From: Bacteroidales bacterium
GTDB lineage: Bacteria; Bacteroidota; Bacteroidia; Bacteroidales; UBA10428
Length of the DNA: 36,363 nt
Assembly (NCBI GenBank): GCA_016926205.1
Contig: JAFGPB010000048.1
Span: 1-36,363, forward strand
Direction of reading: 5' to 3'
Shown in pieces: positions 9,148 through 16,356 of the stretch (its first letter is position 1; each line of letters begins with the position of its first letter). A model generated the notes under the pieces. The model saw only the letters and a program-made list of their open reading frames with translations, searched no databases and was not told the DNA's origin. Position numbers and translations under genes: made by a program.

Positions 9148-9596
9148 GTTGCCGGATTCTTTCCATCATATCGAAATTCTGAAATCATTTCTTTGTCAGT
9201 TGGAAACCAGATAACTTTGTCTGTCAAACCGGGAATTCAGGTACCTGGAATGCATGAATCCGGAAATTCAGGTATTCCGTCAACAGCATAGAGCCTTTAT
9301 GCATAAATCAATTGTCTGGCAATTAATTAAACGTTATTAACCAGGTGGCACTACCTTTTAAATTTTATGAAATTTGTTAGATTCATTACAATGGTATAAA
9401 ATTTGTATGTTCTAATGTTCAATAATAATTTGATGGTCTTGATTCCGGACAGGTTCATTATTTTTATTATTTTTGAAAGAAAATGAAAACCAGCTCCATA
9501 TTTTTTTTTATTTCTCAAAAACATTTGTAAGTTTGTATGTACCATTATATTACATAGCTCCTATTTTAAGTTAATAAAACAAATAATTTTAGCATT
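9148..9596. other. 449-nt intergenic region without a recognised gene
   Basis: I see no convincing coding sequence; the 64-aa antisense ORF here has no recognisable features. The left part has two copies of a degenerate motif, CGGGAATTCAGGTA and CGGAAATTCAGGTA (around 9229 and 9261), the first overlapping the palindrome CAGGTACCTG. The right part is strongly AT-rich and holds three TAnnTTTG boxes: TAACTTTG (9212-9219), TATTTTTG (9468-9475) and TAAGTTTG (9528-9535). Any of these could drive the lipoprotein gene; the last would leave a leader of about 55 nt. None has a well-spaced TTTG. Confidence 0.5.
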
Positions 9597-11339
9597 ATGA
9601 AGAAAATGAGGCAAAACTACCTAATCTCAACAATTATCGCAGCTCTTGTCATGAGCGGTTGCGCCGGGCTGTCAAAAATGAGAGACAGTGCCAGCACGGT
9701 CGGATATGAAGTAAATCCCAATCCTCTTGAGATGCATGGTGATCAGACATTGCATGACAATGCTGTAGCCGTTGCAATCAACACAAGATTTCCTGAAAAA
9801 TATTTTAACAAGAAGGCTGTTGTGGTTGCAACACCTGTGCTCAAGTATGAGGGTGGAGAAAAGACGTACCCCTCCACCACGCTGCAGGGTGAAAAAGTGG
9901 ATGGCAACAACAGGGTAATTCCTTATGCCGGCGGCAATTATTCATATACAGGCACCATCCCTTATGAAGATGCCATGATGCAGTCGCAGCTTGTTGTCAG
10001 GATGTCTGCAAGCATTAATGACAAAGAACCTCTGGTCTGGGAATCCCCGAAGATTGCTGACGGTGTGTTAGCAACTCCTGCACTGGTTCAGGTTGTACCA
10101 AAAACCGTCATTATGCCCGACAATTTTCAACGAATTATACCGGAGGCTTATACGGCTGATATTCATTATGTGATCAATCAGTCTAACGTGAGATCATCCG
10201 AATTGAGGGCTGATGACATCGTGAAGCTTGAAGAAGACATGGTTGCAGCCGAAGTTGCTGAGAACATTGAAATAAAAGGCGCTGAGATCTCTGCATATGC
10301 TTCTCCTGATGGTCCGCTTGACCTGAATACCAGACTTTCGGAAAATCGTGAAAGTACTGCCCAGCGGTATCTCGAAAGAGCATTGAGGGATAACAAAATC
10401 ACGGAAGCTGAAGCAGCTAATTTCCTGAATATGATGAGTACACCAGAAGACTGGAACGGTTTCAGGGAATTGATGGAAGCTTCGGATATTCAGGATAAAG
10501 ACCTGATTTTGCGTGTGTTAAGCATGTATTCAGATCCCGTGGTCAGAGAGCGGGAAATTAAGAACATTTCACAGGCTTATGAAGAAATCGCAGAGAAAAT
10601 TCTGCCTCAGTTGCGCCGTTCCGTGATGACGATAAACGTGGATGTAATTGGCAAATCCGACAGTGAGATCATGAATCTGGTTCGCGTTGATCCCGATTCA
10701 CTCAATGTTGAAGAAATCCTCTTTGCAGCTACGCTGACCGATAACCTGAATGAAAAAGCAGCTATTTACGAAGCAGCAGCAAGAATTTACCCCGAATGCA
10801 TCAGGGCACACAACAACCTGGGTAATATATATTTACAGCTCGACAGACTGGATGAAGCAAAAGCTTCACTTGAAGCAGCTCAGAAGATCGATGATACTGA
10901 TGCTGTAAAAGCCAACCTTGGAGCTGTAGCTCTTGCAGAAAGAGATATTTCAACTGCTGAACAACTGCTGACTTCAGCCATGAGCGCAGGCAGTGAAGTA
11001 AGTTATAACCTGGGCATCATCAAGATCATACAGGGTGATTACGCGGCAGCTGTAAACTATTTTGGCAATGAACCCTCATTCAATGCAGCATTGGCTCAGA
11101 TGTTAAGTGGGAATAACGACCGCGCAATGACCACACTGAACCAGCTGGGAGATGTCAAAGATGCATCGGTATATTATCTTAAGGCTATTGCTGCTGCAAG
11201 AAGCGGAAACAATTCGGCAGTTTTCAGCAACCTGCGCAGTGCCATAAGTCTGGACAGTTCACTTAAGGAACATGCACAGAAAGATGCTGAATTTCTCGGG
11301 ATTGCAAGTGATGCAACGTTCATGCAGATCATTCAGTAA
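9597..11339 (+). CDS. Outer-membrane-type lipoprotein with OmpA-like and TPR regions
   Basis: The 580-aa protein starts with a lipoprotein signal: basic MKKMRQ, a hydrophobic stretch, and MSGC with the lipidated Cys at residue 22. Residues ~60-210 look like beta-rich repeats of an unassigned type. Residues ~225-270 contain ISAYASPDGPLDLNTRLSENR, resembling the peptidoglycan-binding helix region of OmpA-family domains, here with a large insertion before the final strand (MTINVDVIGKSD). Residues ~375-470 carry tetratricopeptide repeats such as IRAHNNLGNIYLQLDRLDEAKASLEAA. It is probably a periplasmic-facing envelope protein that scaffolds other proteins. It appears monocistronic, with its own terminator. 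I recognise this architecture from Bacteroidales but know no assigned name. Confidence 0.78.
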   Translation: MKKMRQNYLISTIIAALVMSGCAGLSKMRDSASTVGYEVNPNPLEMHGDQTLHDNAVAVAINTRFPEKYFNKKAVVVATPVLKYEGGEKTYPSTTLQGEKVDGNNRVIPYAGGNYSYTGTIPYEDAMMQSQLVVRMSASINDKEPLVWESPKIADGVLATPALVQVVPKTVIMPDNFQRIIPEAYTADIHYVINQSNVRSSELRADDIVKLEEDMVAAEVAENIEIKGAEISAYASPDGPLDLNTRLSENRESTAQRYLERALRDNKITEAEAANFLNMMSTPEDWNGFRELMEASDIQDKDLILRVLSMYSDPVVREREIKNISQAYEEIAEKILPQLRRSVMTINVDVIGKSDSEIMNLVRVDPDSLNVEEILFAATLTDNLNEKAAIYEAAARIYPECIRAHNNLGNIYLQLDRLDEAKASLEAAQKIDDTDAVKANLGAVALAERDISTAEQLLTSAMSAGSEVSYNLGIIKIIQGDYAAAVNYFGNEPSFNAALAQMLSGNNDRAMTTLNQLGDVKDASVYYLKAIAAARSGNNSAVFSNLRSAISLDSSLKEHAQKDAEFLGIASDATFMQIIQ

Positions 11340-11363
11340 ATCTGGTTTTTCGACAATATTTTC

Positions 11364-11392
11364 AAGGCGGTTCCCTAAGGACCGCCTTTTTT
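11364..11392 (+). terminator. Rho-independent terminator of the lipoprotein gene
   Basis: GGCGG pairs with CCGCC and TCC with GGA around a CTAA loop (11366-11386), with one bulged T, and six T residues follow (11387-11392). It lies 26 nt after the lipoprotein stop. The intron relic begins directly after the T-run. Confidence 0.88.
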
Positions 11393-11393
11393 G

Positions 11394-11560
11394 GTGCGGT
11401 GTGGTGTGGTTTGCCCGGCATAGGGAATAACCCTGGGGTGTAAGTCCCGAATGCACCCTGACAGTTGGAAATATCAGCCAGCAGCAAGGGTGTCCATCGT
11501 GAGGGGGAATCTGTAGGAAGCCGGCGGCAAAATCCTGACCTGACGGACAGGAACTTTAGA
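11394..11560 (+). mobile_element. Truncated group IIC intron (5' part of domain I)
   Basis: The segment reads like the 5' end of a bacterial group IIC intron. Shared landmarks, recalled from the Oceanobacillus iheyensis intron, occur in order: TGCCCGGCATAGGG, then GTAAGTCCCGAA, GCAAGGGTGTCC, GGGAATCTGTAGGAAGC, GGCGGCAAA, and GGACAGGAACTT near 11545. The 5' boundary is unclear among several GTG-rich positions (11394-11409). The rest of domain I, domains II-VI and the reverse transcriptase are absent; the trmH-family gene ends only 40 nt further on. IIC introns are known to insert just downstream of terminator hairpins, which is exactly the position here. It is therefore probably an immobile relic, although a retained structured RNA is possible. 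Confidence 0.8.
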
Positions 11561-11599
11561 ATGCCCGTGATCGTTCATTTCGGTGTGACCTTAAAAACC

Positions 11600-12139
11600 T
11601 TATGATTGCTGTAACTGAAAGAATCTGAAAAACTCCCACAAAACAATTCCCGCGCTTACGGCAATATTAATCGAATGTTTGGTACCCAGCTGGGGTATTT
11701 CTATGCTTTCATCACACAGGTCGGCAACCTTCTGCTCAACTCCCCTGACCTCATGACCGAAAACCAGGGCGTATTTCATGTCATTACGGATATTCAATTG
11801 ACAAAGCGGGGTGCTGCTATCTGTCTGTTCCACTGCAATAATGTTGTATTTCCTGTTTTTTAGTGACTGAACAGCTTCTGTGGTATGTCCAAAATACTGC
11901 CAGTAAACCGATTCAGTTGCTCCCAGTGCGGTTTTGTTGATTTCCCGGTGAGGAGGTGTGGCGGTAATTCCGCACAGGTATATTCCTTCTACCAGAAAGG
12001 CATCGGAGGTACGAAATATGGATCCGATGTTGTTCAGGCTTCTTACATTATCCAGAACAACCACAACCGGATATTTTCTGGTCGTTTTGAATTCTTCAAC
12101 GGTCAGCCTGTTTAATTCTGCATTCATTAATTTCTTCAT
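11600..12139 (-). CDS. TrmH/SpoU-family RNA 2'-O-methyltransferase
   Basis: The 179-aa protein has the three motifs of SPOUT methyltransferases, which use a trefoil-knot fold to bind AdoMet. Motif 1 is VVVLDNVRSLNNIGSIFRTSDAF (residues ~26-48), including the catalytic-type Arg in the NNIGSIFR segment. Motif 2 is YALVFGHEVRGV, and motif 3 is IEIPQLGTKHSINIAVSAGIVLWE. The short form without an N-terminal extension fits tRNA- or rRNA-modifying members, but the target nucleotide cannot be assigned. The gene is convergent with the lipoprotein gene, with the intron relic between them, and divergent from sucC. A second ATG four codons in (MNAEL) could be the start. Confidence 0.88.
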   Translation of the reverse strand: MKKLMNAELNRLTVEEFKTTRKYPVVVVLDNVRSLNNIGSIFRTSDAFLVEGIYLCGITATPPHREINKTALGATESVYWQYFGHTTEAVQSLKNRKYNIIAVEQTDSSTPLCQLNIRNDMKYALVFGHEVRGVEQKVADLCDESIEIPQLGTKHSINIAVSAGIVLWEFFRFFQLQQS

Positions 12140-12219
12140 GGGGGAATGTGTTATGAATTTGGCAGCAATGATAAAAATAGATTAAAAATAGATATTTTCG
12201 TATTTTCAATCCTTGACAA

Positions 12220-13407
12220 ATGAACATTCACGAATACCAGGGCAAACAGCTTTTAAAAGCTGCCGGTGTTAATGTATCTGAAGGTTATATGATTAAACGT
12301 GCCGAACAAGCAGAGATCATAGCCGGCAGGTTTCAAAAAAAGGGTGGAACAGACAGTTGGGTGATCAAGGCACAGATCCATGCCGGCGGTCGTGGCAAAG
12401 GGGGTGGTATAAAAACTGCCGAAAGCATTCCGGAACTCCGGAAACACGTCGGTGATATGCTGGGTATGCAGCTGGTTACGCACCAGACCGGACCGGAAGG
12501 GAAGAAGGTACGGAAACTGTTAATTGAGGAGAACGTATATCATGCCGGAAAAAGTTCTGTTTGTGAGTATTATGTGAGCATACTGCTGAACAGGGCAACT
12601 GCCAGATTGAATATCATGTATTCTTCCGAAGGGGGAATGGATATTGAGGCTGTTGCTGAGCATACCCCGCACCTGATTCACCGGGAGGAGATCCATACGG
12701 GTTTGGGATTACAGCAGTTCCAGGCAAGAAGAATTGCCTTTGATCTGGGCCTGACCGGCCAGGCATTTGATGAGATGATCCGGTTTCTGATAAGTCTGAG
12801 CAAAGCTTATGTGGATATGGATGCATCGTTGATTGAAATCAACCCGGTTGTCAAAACGTCAGACGACCGGATCCTTGCACTTGACACCAAGATTGTCCTG
12901 GACGATAACTCATTGATCAGACATCCCGGTTATGAGAAGATGCGCGATCCGGAAGAGGAAAATGACACTGAGACTGAAGCCCTGAAAAACAATCTGAATT
13001 TCATCAAGCTTCAGGGGAATGTGGGTTGTATGGTTAACGGTGCCGGGCTGGCCATGGCCACCATGGACATCATCAAACTTTCAGGTGGCGAACCGGCCAA
13101 TTTCCTGGATGTGGGGGGAACCGCGAATGCAAGGACCGTTGAATCAGGATTCCGGATCATTCTCAGGGATCCCGATGTCAGAATCATACTGATCAATATT
13201 TTCGGAGGCATTGTCAGGTGTGACAGGGTTGCTCAGGGTGTGGTGGAAGCATTCAGATCATTGCACCATGTGAGGGTACCTGTTGTTGTACGGTTACAGG
13301 GAACAAATGCTGAAGAGGCCATGCATATTATCAAACAATCGGGGCTCGATGTATATCCGGCACTTTCTTTTCAGGATGCAGCCGGTCAGATAAAAAAATT
13401 CATCTGA
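12220..13407 (+). CDS. sucC: Succinate-CoA ligase (ADP-forming) subunit beta
   Basis: SucC is the nucleotide-binding subunit of succinyl-CoA synthetase, which interconverts succinyl-CoA and succinate with substrate-level phosphorylation in the TCA cycle. The N-terminus [17 protein letters not shown] is diagnostic of the family. The ATP-grasp domain includes [16 protein letters not shown] and LIEINPVV, and the C-terminal CoA-ligase domain includes [13 protein letters not shown] and [17 protein letters not shown]. The length of 395 aa is standard. The alpha subunit gene sucD, often directly downstream, is absent here; sucC ends 6 nt from a convergent CDGSH gene. Confidence 0.95.
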   Translation: MNIHEYQGKQLLKAAGVNVSEGYMIKRAEQAEIIAGRFQKKGGTDSWVIKAQIHAGGRGKGGGIKTAESIPELRKHVGDMLGMQLVTHQTGPEGKKVRKLLIEENVYHAGKSSVCEYYVSILLNRATARLNIMYSSEGGMDIEAVAEHTPHLIHREEIHTGLGLQQFQARRIAFDLGLTGQAFDEMIRFLISLSKAYVDMDASLIEINPVVKTSDDRILALDTKIVLDDNSLIRHPGYEKMRDPEEENDTETEALKNNLNFIKLQGNVGCMVNGAGLAMATMDIIKLSGGEPANFLDVGGTANARTVESGFRIILRDPDVRIILINIFGGIVRCDRVAQGVVEAFRSLHHVRVPVVVRLQGTNAEEAMHIIKQSGLDVYPALSFQDAAGQIKKFI

Positions 13408-13413
13408 GAGGAT

Positions 13414-13623
13414 TCATCCACTCATCACGGATTTTTTATGTGTTTCGTCACAATAGGGTTTGTTTCCTGATTTGCCACAGCTGCAAATGTAGATCTCATG
13501 CTCTTTTTGAGTTTCTTCACCGGAGGAGGTCCTGAATCTGAAAAAACCTTTCAGCATAATGGGACCATCCTTAAGAATTCTGACTTCAGGGATCTTTTCT
13601 CCGGATTTATGACCGTTTTCCAT
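13414..13623 (-). CDS. Small CDGSH-type iron-sulfur protein
   Basis: The 69-aa protein is a single CDGSH domain. The 2Fe-2S ligands are visible in CSCGKSGNKPYCDETH, three Cys and one His in the order C-x-C-x8-C-x3-H. The Gly of the CDGSH signature is replaced by Glu (CDET-H). CDGSH proteins bind a redox-active, labile 2Fe-2S cluster and are implicated in electron transfer or iron and redox homeostasis. It follows the larger CDGSH gene by 21 nt on the same strand and closely resembles that gene's C-terminal half, for example VRILKDGPIMLKG against ARIMKDGPLLLKG, so it probably arose by duplication. Confidence 0.9.
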   Translation of the reverse strand: MENGHKSGEKIPEVRILKDGPIMLKGFFRFRTSSGEETQKEHEIYICSCGKSGNKPYCDETHKKSVMSG

Positions 13624-13644
13624 ACATCCAATTTTGTTCGTGAT

Positions 13645-14094
13645 TCAGTCGCTTTTATAGCCTGTCTTGTTGTGTGTACCGTCGCAAAAAGGAAGATCTT
13701 TTGAAGCACCGCACCTGCATAATGAAGTTGTTCCTGTATGCCGGATTTCTTTTCCCTCGTGGTCAATGATCCTGAAATCTCCCTTCAACAACAGCGGGCC
13801 ATCTTTCATGATCCTTGCCTCAGACACCGTTTTGTCGGCAACGGACAAATCCCTGCTCTGTCCTTTTTGTGCATCCTTATTGTTGTATTCGTAGTCAAGT
13901 GCCTTTGTAGGGCAAAGTTTTACCACTCTGATGATTTCTCTGGTTGATGCACCATTCATATTGACCCAGGGTCTTCTCCCGGGATTGAATACTTCGATCA
14001 GTTCTCGGTAACAGTGTGTTGCATGAATGCATTTCTTGGGATACCAGAAAACCGTAATCTCTCCGTTGGTATATTTTTTGTTGCCCTGATACAT
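13645..14094 (-). CDS. Fused mono-cluster (4Fe-4S)/CDGSH iron-sulfur protein
   Basis: The 149-aa protein joins two iron-sulfur modules. Residues ~5-68 match the YjdI-like divergent 4Fe-4S mono-cluster domain (Fer4_19): FWYPKKCIHATHC, RPWVNMNGAS and VKLCPTKALDYEY, with Cys in the spacing of that family. Residues ~90-145 form a CDGSH domain with canonical ligands CRCGASKDLPFCDGTH. The two are joined by a polar linker (NNKDAQKGQSRDLS). Combined Fer4_19 and CDGSH proteins occur in many bacteria without a defined biochemical role. The gene has its own promoter at 14132-14165 and is followed by a second CDGSH gene in the same operon. Confidence 0.9.
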   Translation of the reverse strand: MYQGNKKYTNGEITVFWYPKKCIHATHCYRELIEVFNPGRRPWVNMNGASTREIIRVVKLCPTKALDYEYNNKDAQKGQSRDLSVADKTVSEARIMKDGPLLLKGDFRIIDHEGKEIRHTGTTSLCRCGASKDLPFCDGTHNKTGYKSD

Positions 14095-14131
14095 AATCTC
14101 AATTTTTCTGACAGGTTCATAACGATATTTG

Positions 14132-14165
14132 CAAATATAAAACTTTTTAACAGCTGAATGAACAA
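14132..14165 (-). promoter_or_regulatory. Promoter of the CDGSH operon
   Basis: On the minus strand TATATTTG (14139-14132) is a perfect -7 box with TTG 23 nt upstream (14165-14163). The start of transcription would lie about 30 nt before the ATG. It is back to back with a plus-strand box at 14177. Confidence 0.55.
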
Positions 14166-14176
14166 TGGCATTTTGC

Positions 14177-14184
14177 TAACTTTG
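14177..14184 (+). promoter_or_regulatory. Possible -7 box for the DUF4294 gene
   Basis: TAACTTTG fits TAnnTTTG and lies 160 nt before the DUF4294 ATG. No TTTG is seen at the usual -33 distance. The implied long leader (about 150 nt) contains no obvious riboswitch that I can recognise. Confidence 0.35.
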
Positions 14185-14343
14185 TATTTCTGAAACGGTA
14201 TGATATGTGCGCCAGTCGCTACACGGTTGAATTACGGCTTAACTCCGGCACCTGAACGGCATACGGATTCTGATCTGTGAAGCAGACAGTGCCATAACAT
14301 TTAAAACCGAATATCGTTTAATGATTAACTGATTTTGCAGGAA

Positions 14344-14955
14344 ATGGGTAAAAGGACATTCAGGTTCATCTTCATAGCAGGATTGTTTTATACATTAAAC
14401 GCAACCGCCTGGCCGCAGGATACTGTAAAAATGGAGTATGGGGGTTATCCTGTCTATGGCCGCATTGTTGACGGGGACACGGTTATGATTTCAAACATCC
14501 GTGAGGCAAACATCTATCCCCGTCAGCAATTCGATTCCAGACGTGATCTTCGTCAATATGAACGTCTGATTTACAACGTGAAGAAGGCTTATCCCTATGC
14601 GCTCATTGCGGGAGAAATGTTCAGGGAGGTTGAAAAAGACCTTGCCGGAATGAACACAGAAAAGGAAAGGAAGGAATACATCAAACAGGTGGAAAAGGAT
14701 TTAAAAGACCGGTTTGAAGGTGAACTGACCAAACTGACGATCACACAGGGACGGATTCTGATAAAGCTTGTTGACCGTGAGACAAGGCATACTTCATATG
14801 ATCTTGTAAAGGAGCTCAGAGGATCATTCCAGGCTTTTTTCTGGCAGGCAATCGCCAGAATATTCGGTTCAAATCTGAAATCGAGATATGATCCGGCAGG
14901 AGAAGATTATCTTATCGAAGAAATCATTATCATGATCGATGTCGGCATGATTTGA
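14344..14955 (+). CDS. DUF4294 family secreted or periplasmic protein
   Basis: The 203-aa product matches the Bacteroidota family DUF4294, function unknown. Characteristic segments are YGGYPVYGRIVDGDTVMIS, YNVKKAYPYALIAGEMF and TRHTSYDLVKELRGSFQAFFWQ. The N-terminus GKRTFRFIFIAGLFYTLNATAWPQ is a cleavable signal peptide, so the protein should be exported. The central stretch (residues ~85-125) is highly charged and probably coiled coil. The track starts at a TTG at 14335; the ATG at 14344 gives a cleaner signal peptide. The gene is convergent with elbB, 20 nt away. Confidence 0.85.
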   Translation: MGKRTFRFIFIAGLFYTLNATAWPQDTVKMEYGGYPVYGRIVDGDTVMISNIREANIYPRQQFDSRRDLRQYERLIYNVKKAYPYALIAGEMFREVEKDLAGMNTEKERKEYIKQVEKDLKDRFEGELTKLTITQGRILIKLVDRETRHTSYDLVKELRGSFQAFFWQAIARIFGSNLKSRYDPAGEDYLIEEIIIMIDVGMI

Positions 14956-14975
14956 GAGCCGGGACCCAGCCGGAT

Positions 14976-15635
14976 TCAGTCCATTATGTTCATCATACTG
15001 ATTATAACATTCTCTATTCCAACAGCAATATGTGCAATATCGGCATCAAGCATGTAGGCAGAAGTTGTTACCACTTTATGCGTTTCATCGACAGCAACCT
15101 CTCCGGATGAAGTGACCTGATGCGTGGCTCCCATTTCTTCCAGGGCTCTTGCCGTTGACATATCGTTCCCGACGGTCACTTTTACGTTGCCCAGGACTCT
15201 GGCAAGGATAACGGGGGCGATGCAGCACGCCCCGATGGGTTTTTTCCGGCTTGCCATCTGACGGATTGCCTGTTCAACATCTTTGTTCACGGTACATTTA
15301 CTTTTCTTAACCACAAAATCACAGAGATTTTTCACGGCACCCATACCCCCGGGGAAGATCAGTCCGTCATATTTTCCGGGGTCAAACTGGCTCAGGGGCC
15401 TGGCTTTCCCGCGGGCAATACGGGCTGATTCAGCAAGAACGTTCCGGGTTTCATTGCTTTCCTGATGCCTGTAATGGTCCACTACATGATGTTGCCGGAT
15501 ATCGGGAGCAAAAATATCATAACTGCCTCCATTTTTTACAATTGCATAAAGTGTCATGACGGCTTCGTGGATTTCAGAACCGTCAAAGACTCCGCAACCC
15601 GATAGCACAACTGCGAATTTTTTTGATTTTTCCAT
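14976..15635 (-). CDS. elbB: Isoprenoid biosynthesis glyoxalase ElbB
   Basis: ElbB belongs to the DJ-1/PfpI superfamily and is also known as the ES1 family. The N-terminal FAVVLSGCGVFDGSEIHEAV is diagnostic, followed by LIFPGGMGAVKNLCDF and the nucleophile-elbow region IGACCIAPVILARVLG, where the second Cys corresponds to the conserved catalytic cysteine. E. coli ElbB has weak glyoxalase activity, and its name comes from an effect on isoprenoid output; its physiological role is unsettled. The length of 219 aa matches the family. I prefer the ATG at 15635 (MEKSKKFAVV) over the track start three codons upstream. Confidence 0.92.
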   Translation of the reverse strand: MEKSKKFAVVLSGCGVFDGSEIHEAVMTLYAIVKNGGSYDIFAPDIRQHHVVDHYRHQESNETRNVLAESARIARGKARPLSQFDPGKYDGLIFPGGMGAVKNLCDFVVKKSKCTVNKDVEQAIRQMASRKKPIGACCIAPVILARVLGNVKVTVGNDMSTARALEEMGATHQVTSSGEVAVDETHKVVTTSAYMLDADIAHIAVGIENVIISMMNIMD

Positions 15636-15702
15636 AGCTGTCATAATATGATGTTAAAAAGGTAATTTATTGATTTTTTTATGAAGAACCTATTTTATAG
15701 TG

Positions 15703-15710
15703 TATTTTTG
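15703..15710 (+). promoter_or_regulatory. Possible -7 box for thpR
   Basis: TATTTTTG matches the -7 consensus and lies 77 nt before the thpR ATG. No -33 TTTG is seen at the right distance. Confidence 0.35.
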
Positions 15711-15786
15711 AATATAAGAAGCATATTGAAATAAACAATTCAACAAGTTTTTGTGGATCTGAAAACCGCATGTCATTCCGGACCCT

Positions 15787-16347
15787 ATGAAAAGAACATT
15801 TCTGGCAGTGGACATTCATCCCGGTGAACACTTCAGGAAGGATATTGAGGCAATACGCAATGCACTGCCCGACGGACATATCAAATGGGTGGATACTGAC
15901 CGGCTTCATCTTACCATCAGGTTTTTCGGGGATACAGAAGAGAATGATATCGCATTGATATCTGATGCGGTATTCAAGGCTGTAGCCGAAGTCCGCCCGT
16001 TCCGGCTCAGATTGAGCTCGCTGGGTGTTTTCAGAAGCCTCCGGCAGCCGCGGGTGATCTGGATCGGATGTGACCATCCGGAAGGATTGACGGATGTGAA
16101 AAAGAAAATCGACGATGAACTTGAACAACAGGGTTTCCCTCGTGATAACCAGGCATTTTCGCCACATCTGACACTGGGCAGGATCAGGTCATTGTCCTCA
16201 AAAAGAAAGCTTGCCGGTTTACTGGAGCATTACAGGGAACATATGTTTTACGAGCAACATATCCCCCGGATCGTATTGTATGAAAGCATACTCAGAAAAA
16301 ACGGACCGGAATACCTGACCATACAGGCATATGATCTGGAAGGATGA
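15787..16347 (+). CDS. thpR: RNA 2',3'-cyclic phosphodiesterase (2H family)
   Basis: ThpR (LigT) opens 2',3'-cyclic phosphate RNA ends to 2'-phosphates, and the family has reversible 2'-5' RNA ligase activity in vitro. Both catalytic HxTx motifs are present: HLTI at residue 41 (RLHLTIRFFGD) and HLTL at residue 127 (FSPHLTLGRI). The N-terminus MKRTFLAVDI and the length of 186 aa fit the family. The gene has a lone position between divergent elbB and convergent wcaJ-like genes, with only 9 nt to the latter's stop. The 162-aa antisense ORF is a shadow. Confidence 0.94.
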   Translation: MKRTFLAVDIHPGEHFRKDIEAIRNALPDGHIKWVDTDRLHLTIRFFGDTEENDIALISDAVFKAVAEVRPFRLRLSSLGVFRSLRQPRVIWIGCDHPEGLTDVKKKIDDELEQQGFPRDNQAFSPHLTLGRIRSLSSKRKLAGLLEHYREHMFYEQHIPRIVLYESILRKNGPEYLTIQAYDLEG

Positions 16348-16356
16348 AGGGAAGGT

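Noticed and set aside
15679-16167. 162-aa minus-strand ORF opposite thpR
   Set aside because: It covers both catalytic HxTx regions of thpR on the other strand and has no recognisable motif.
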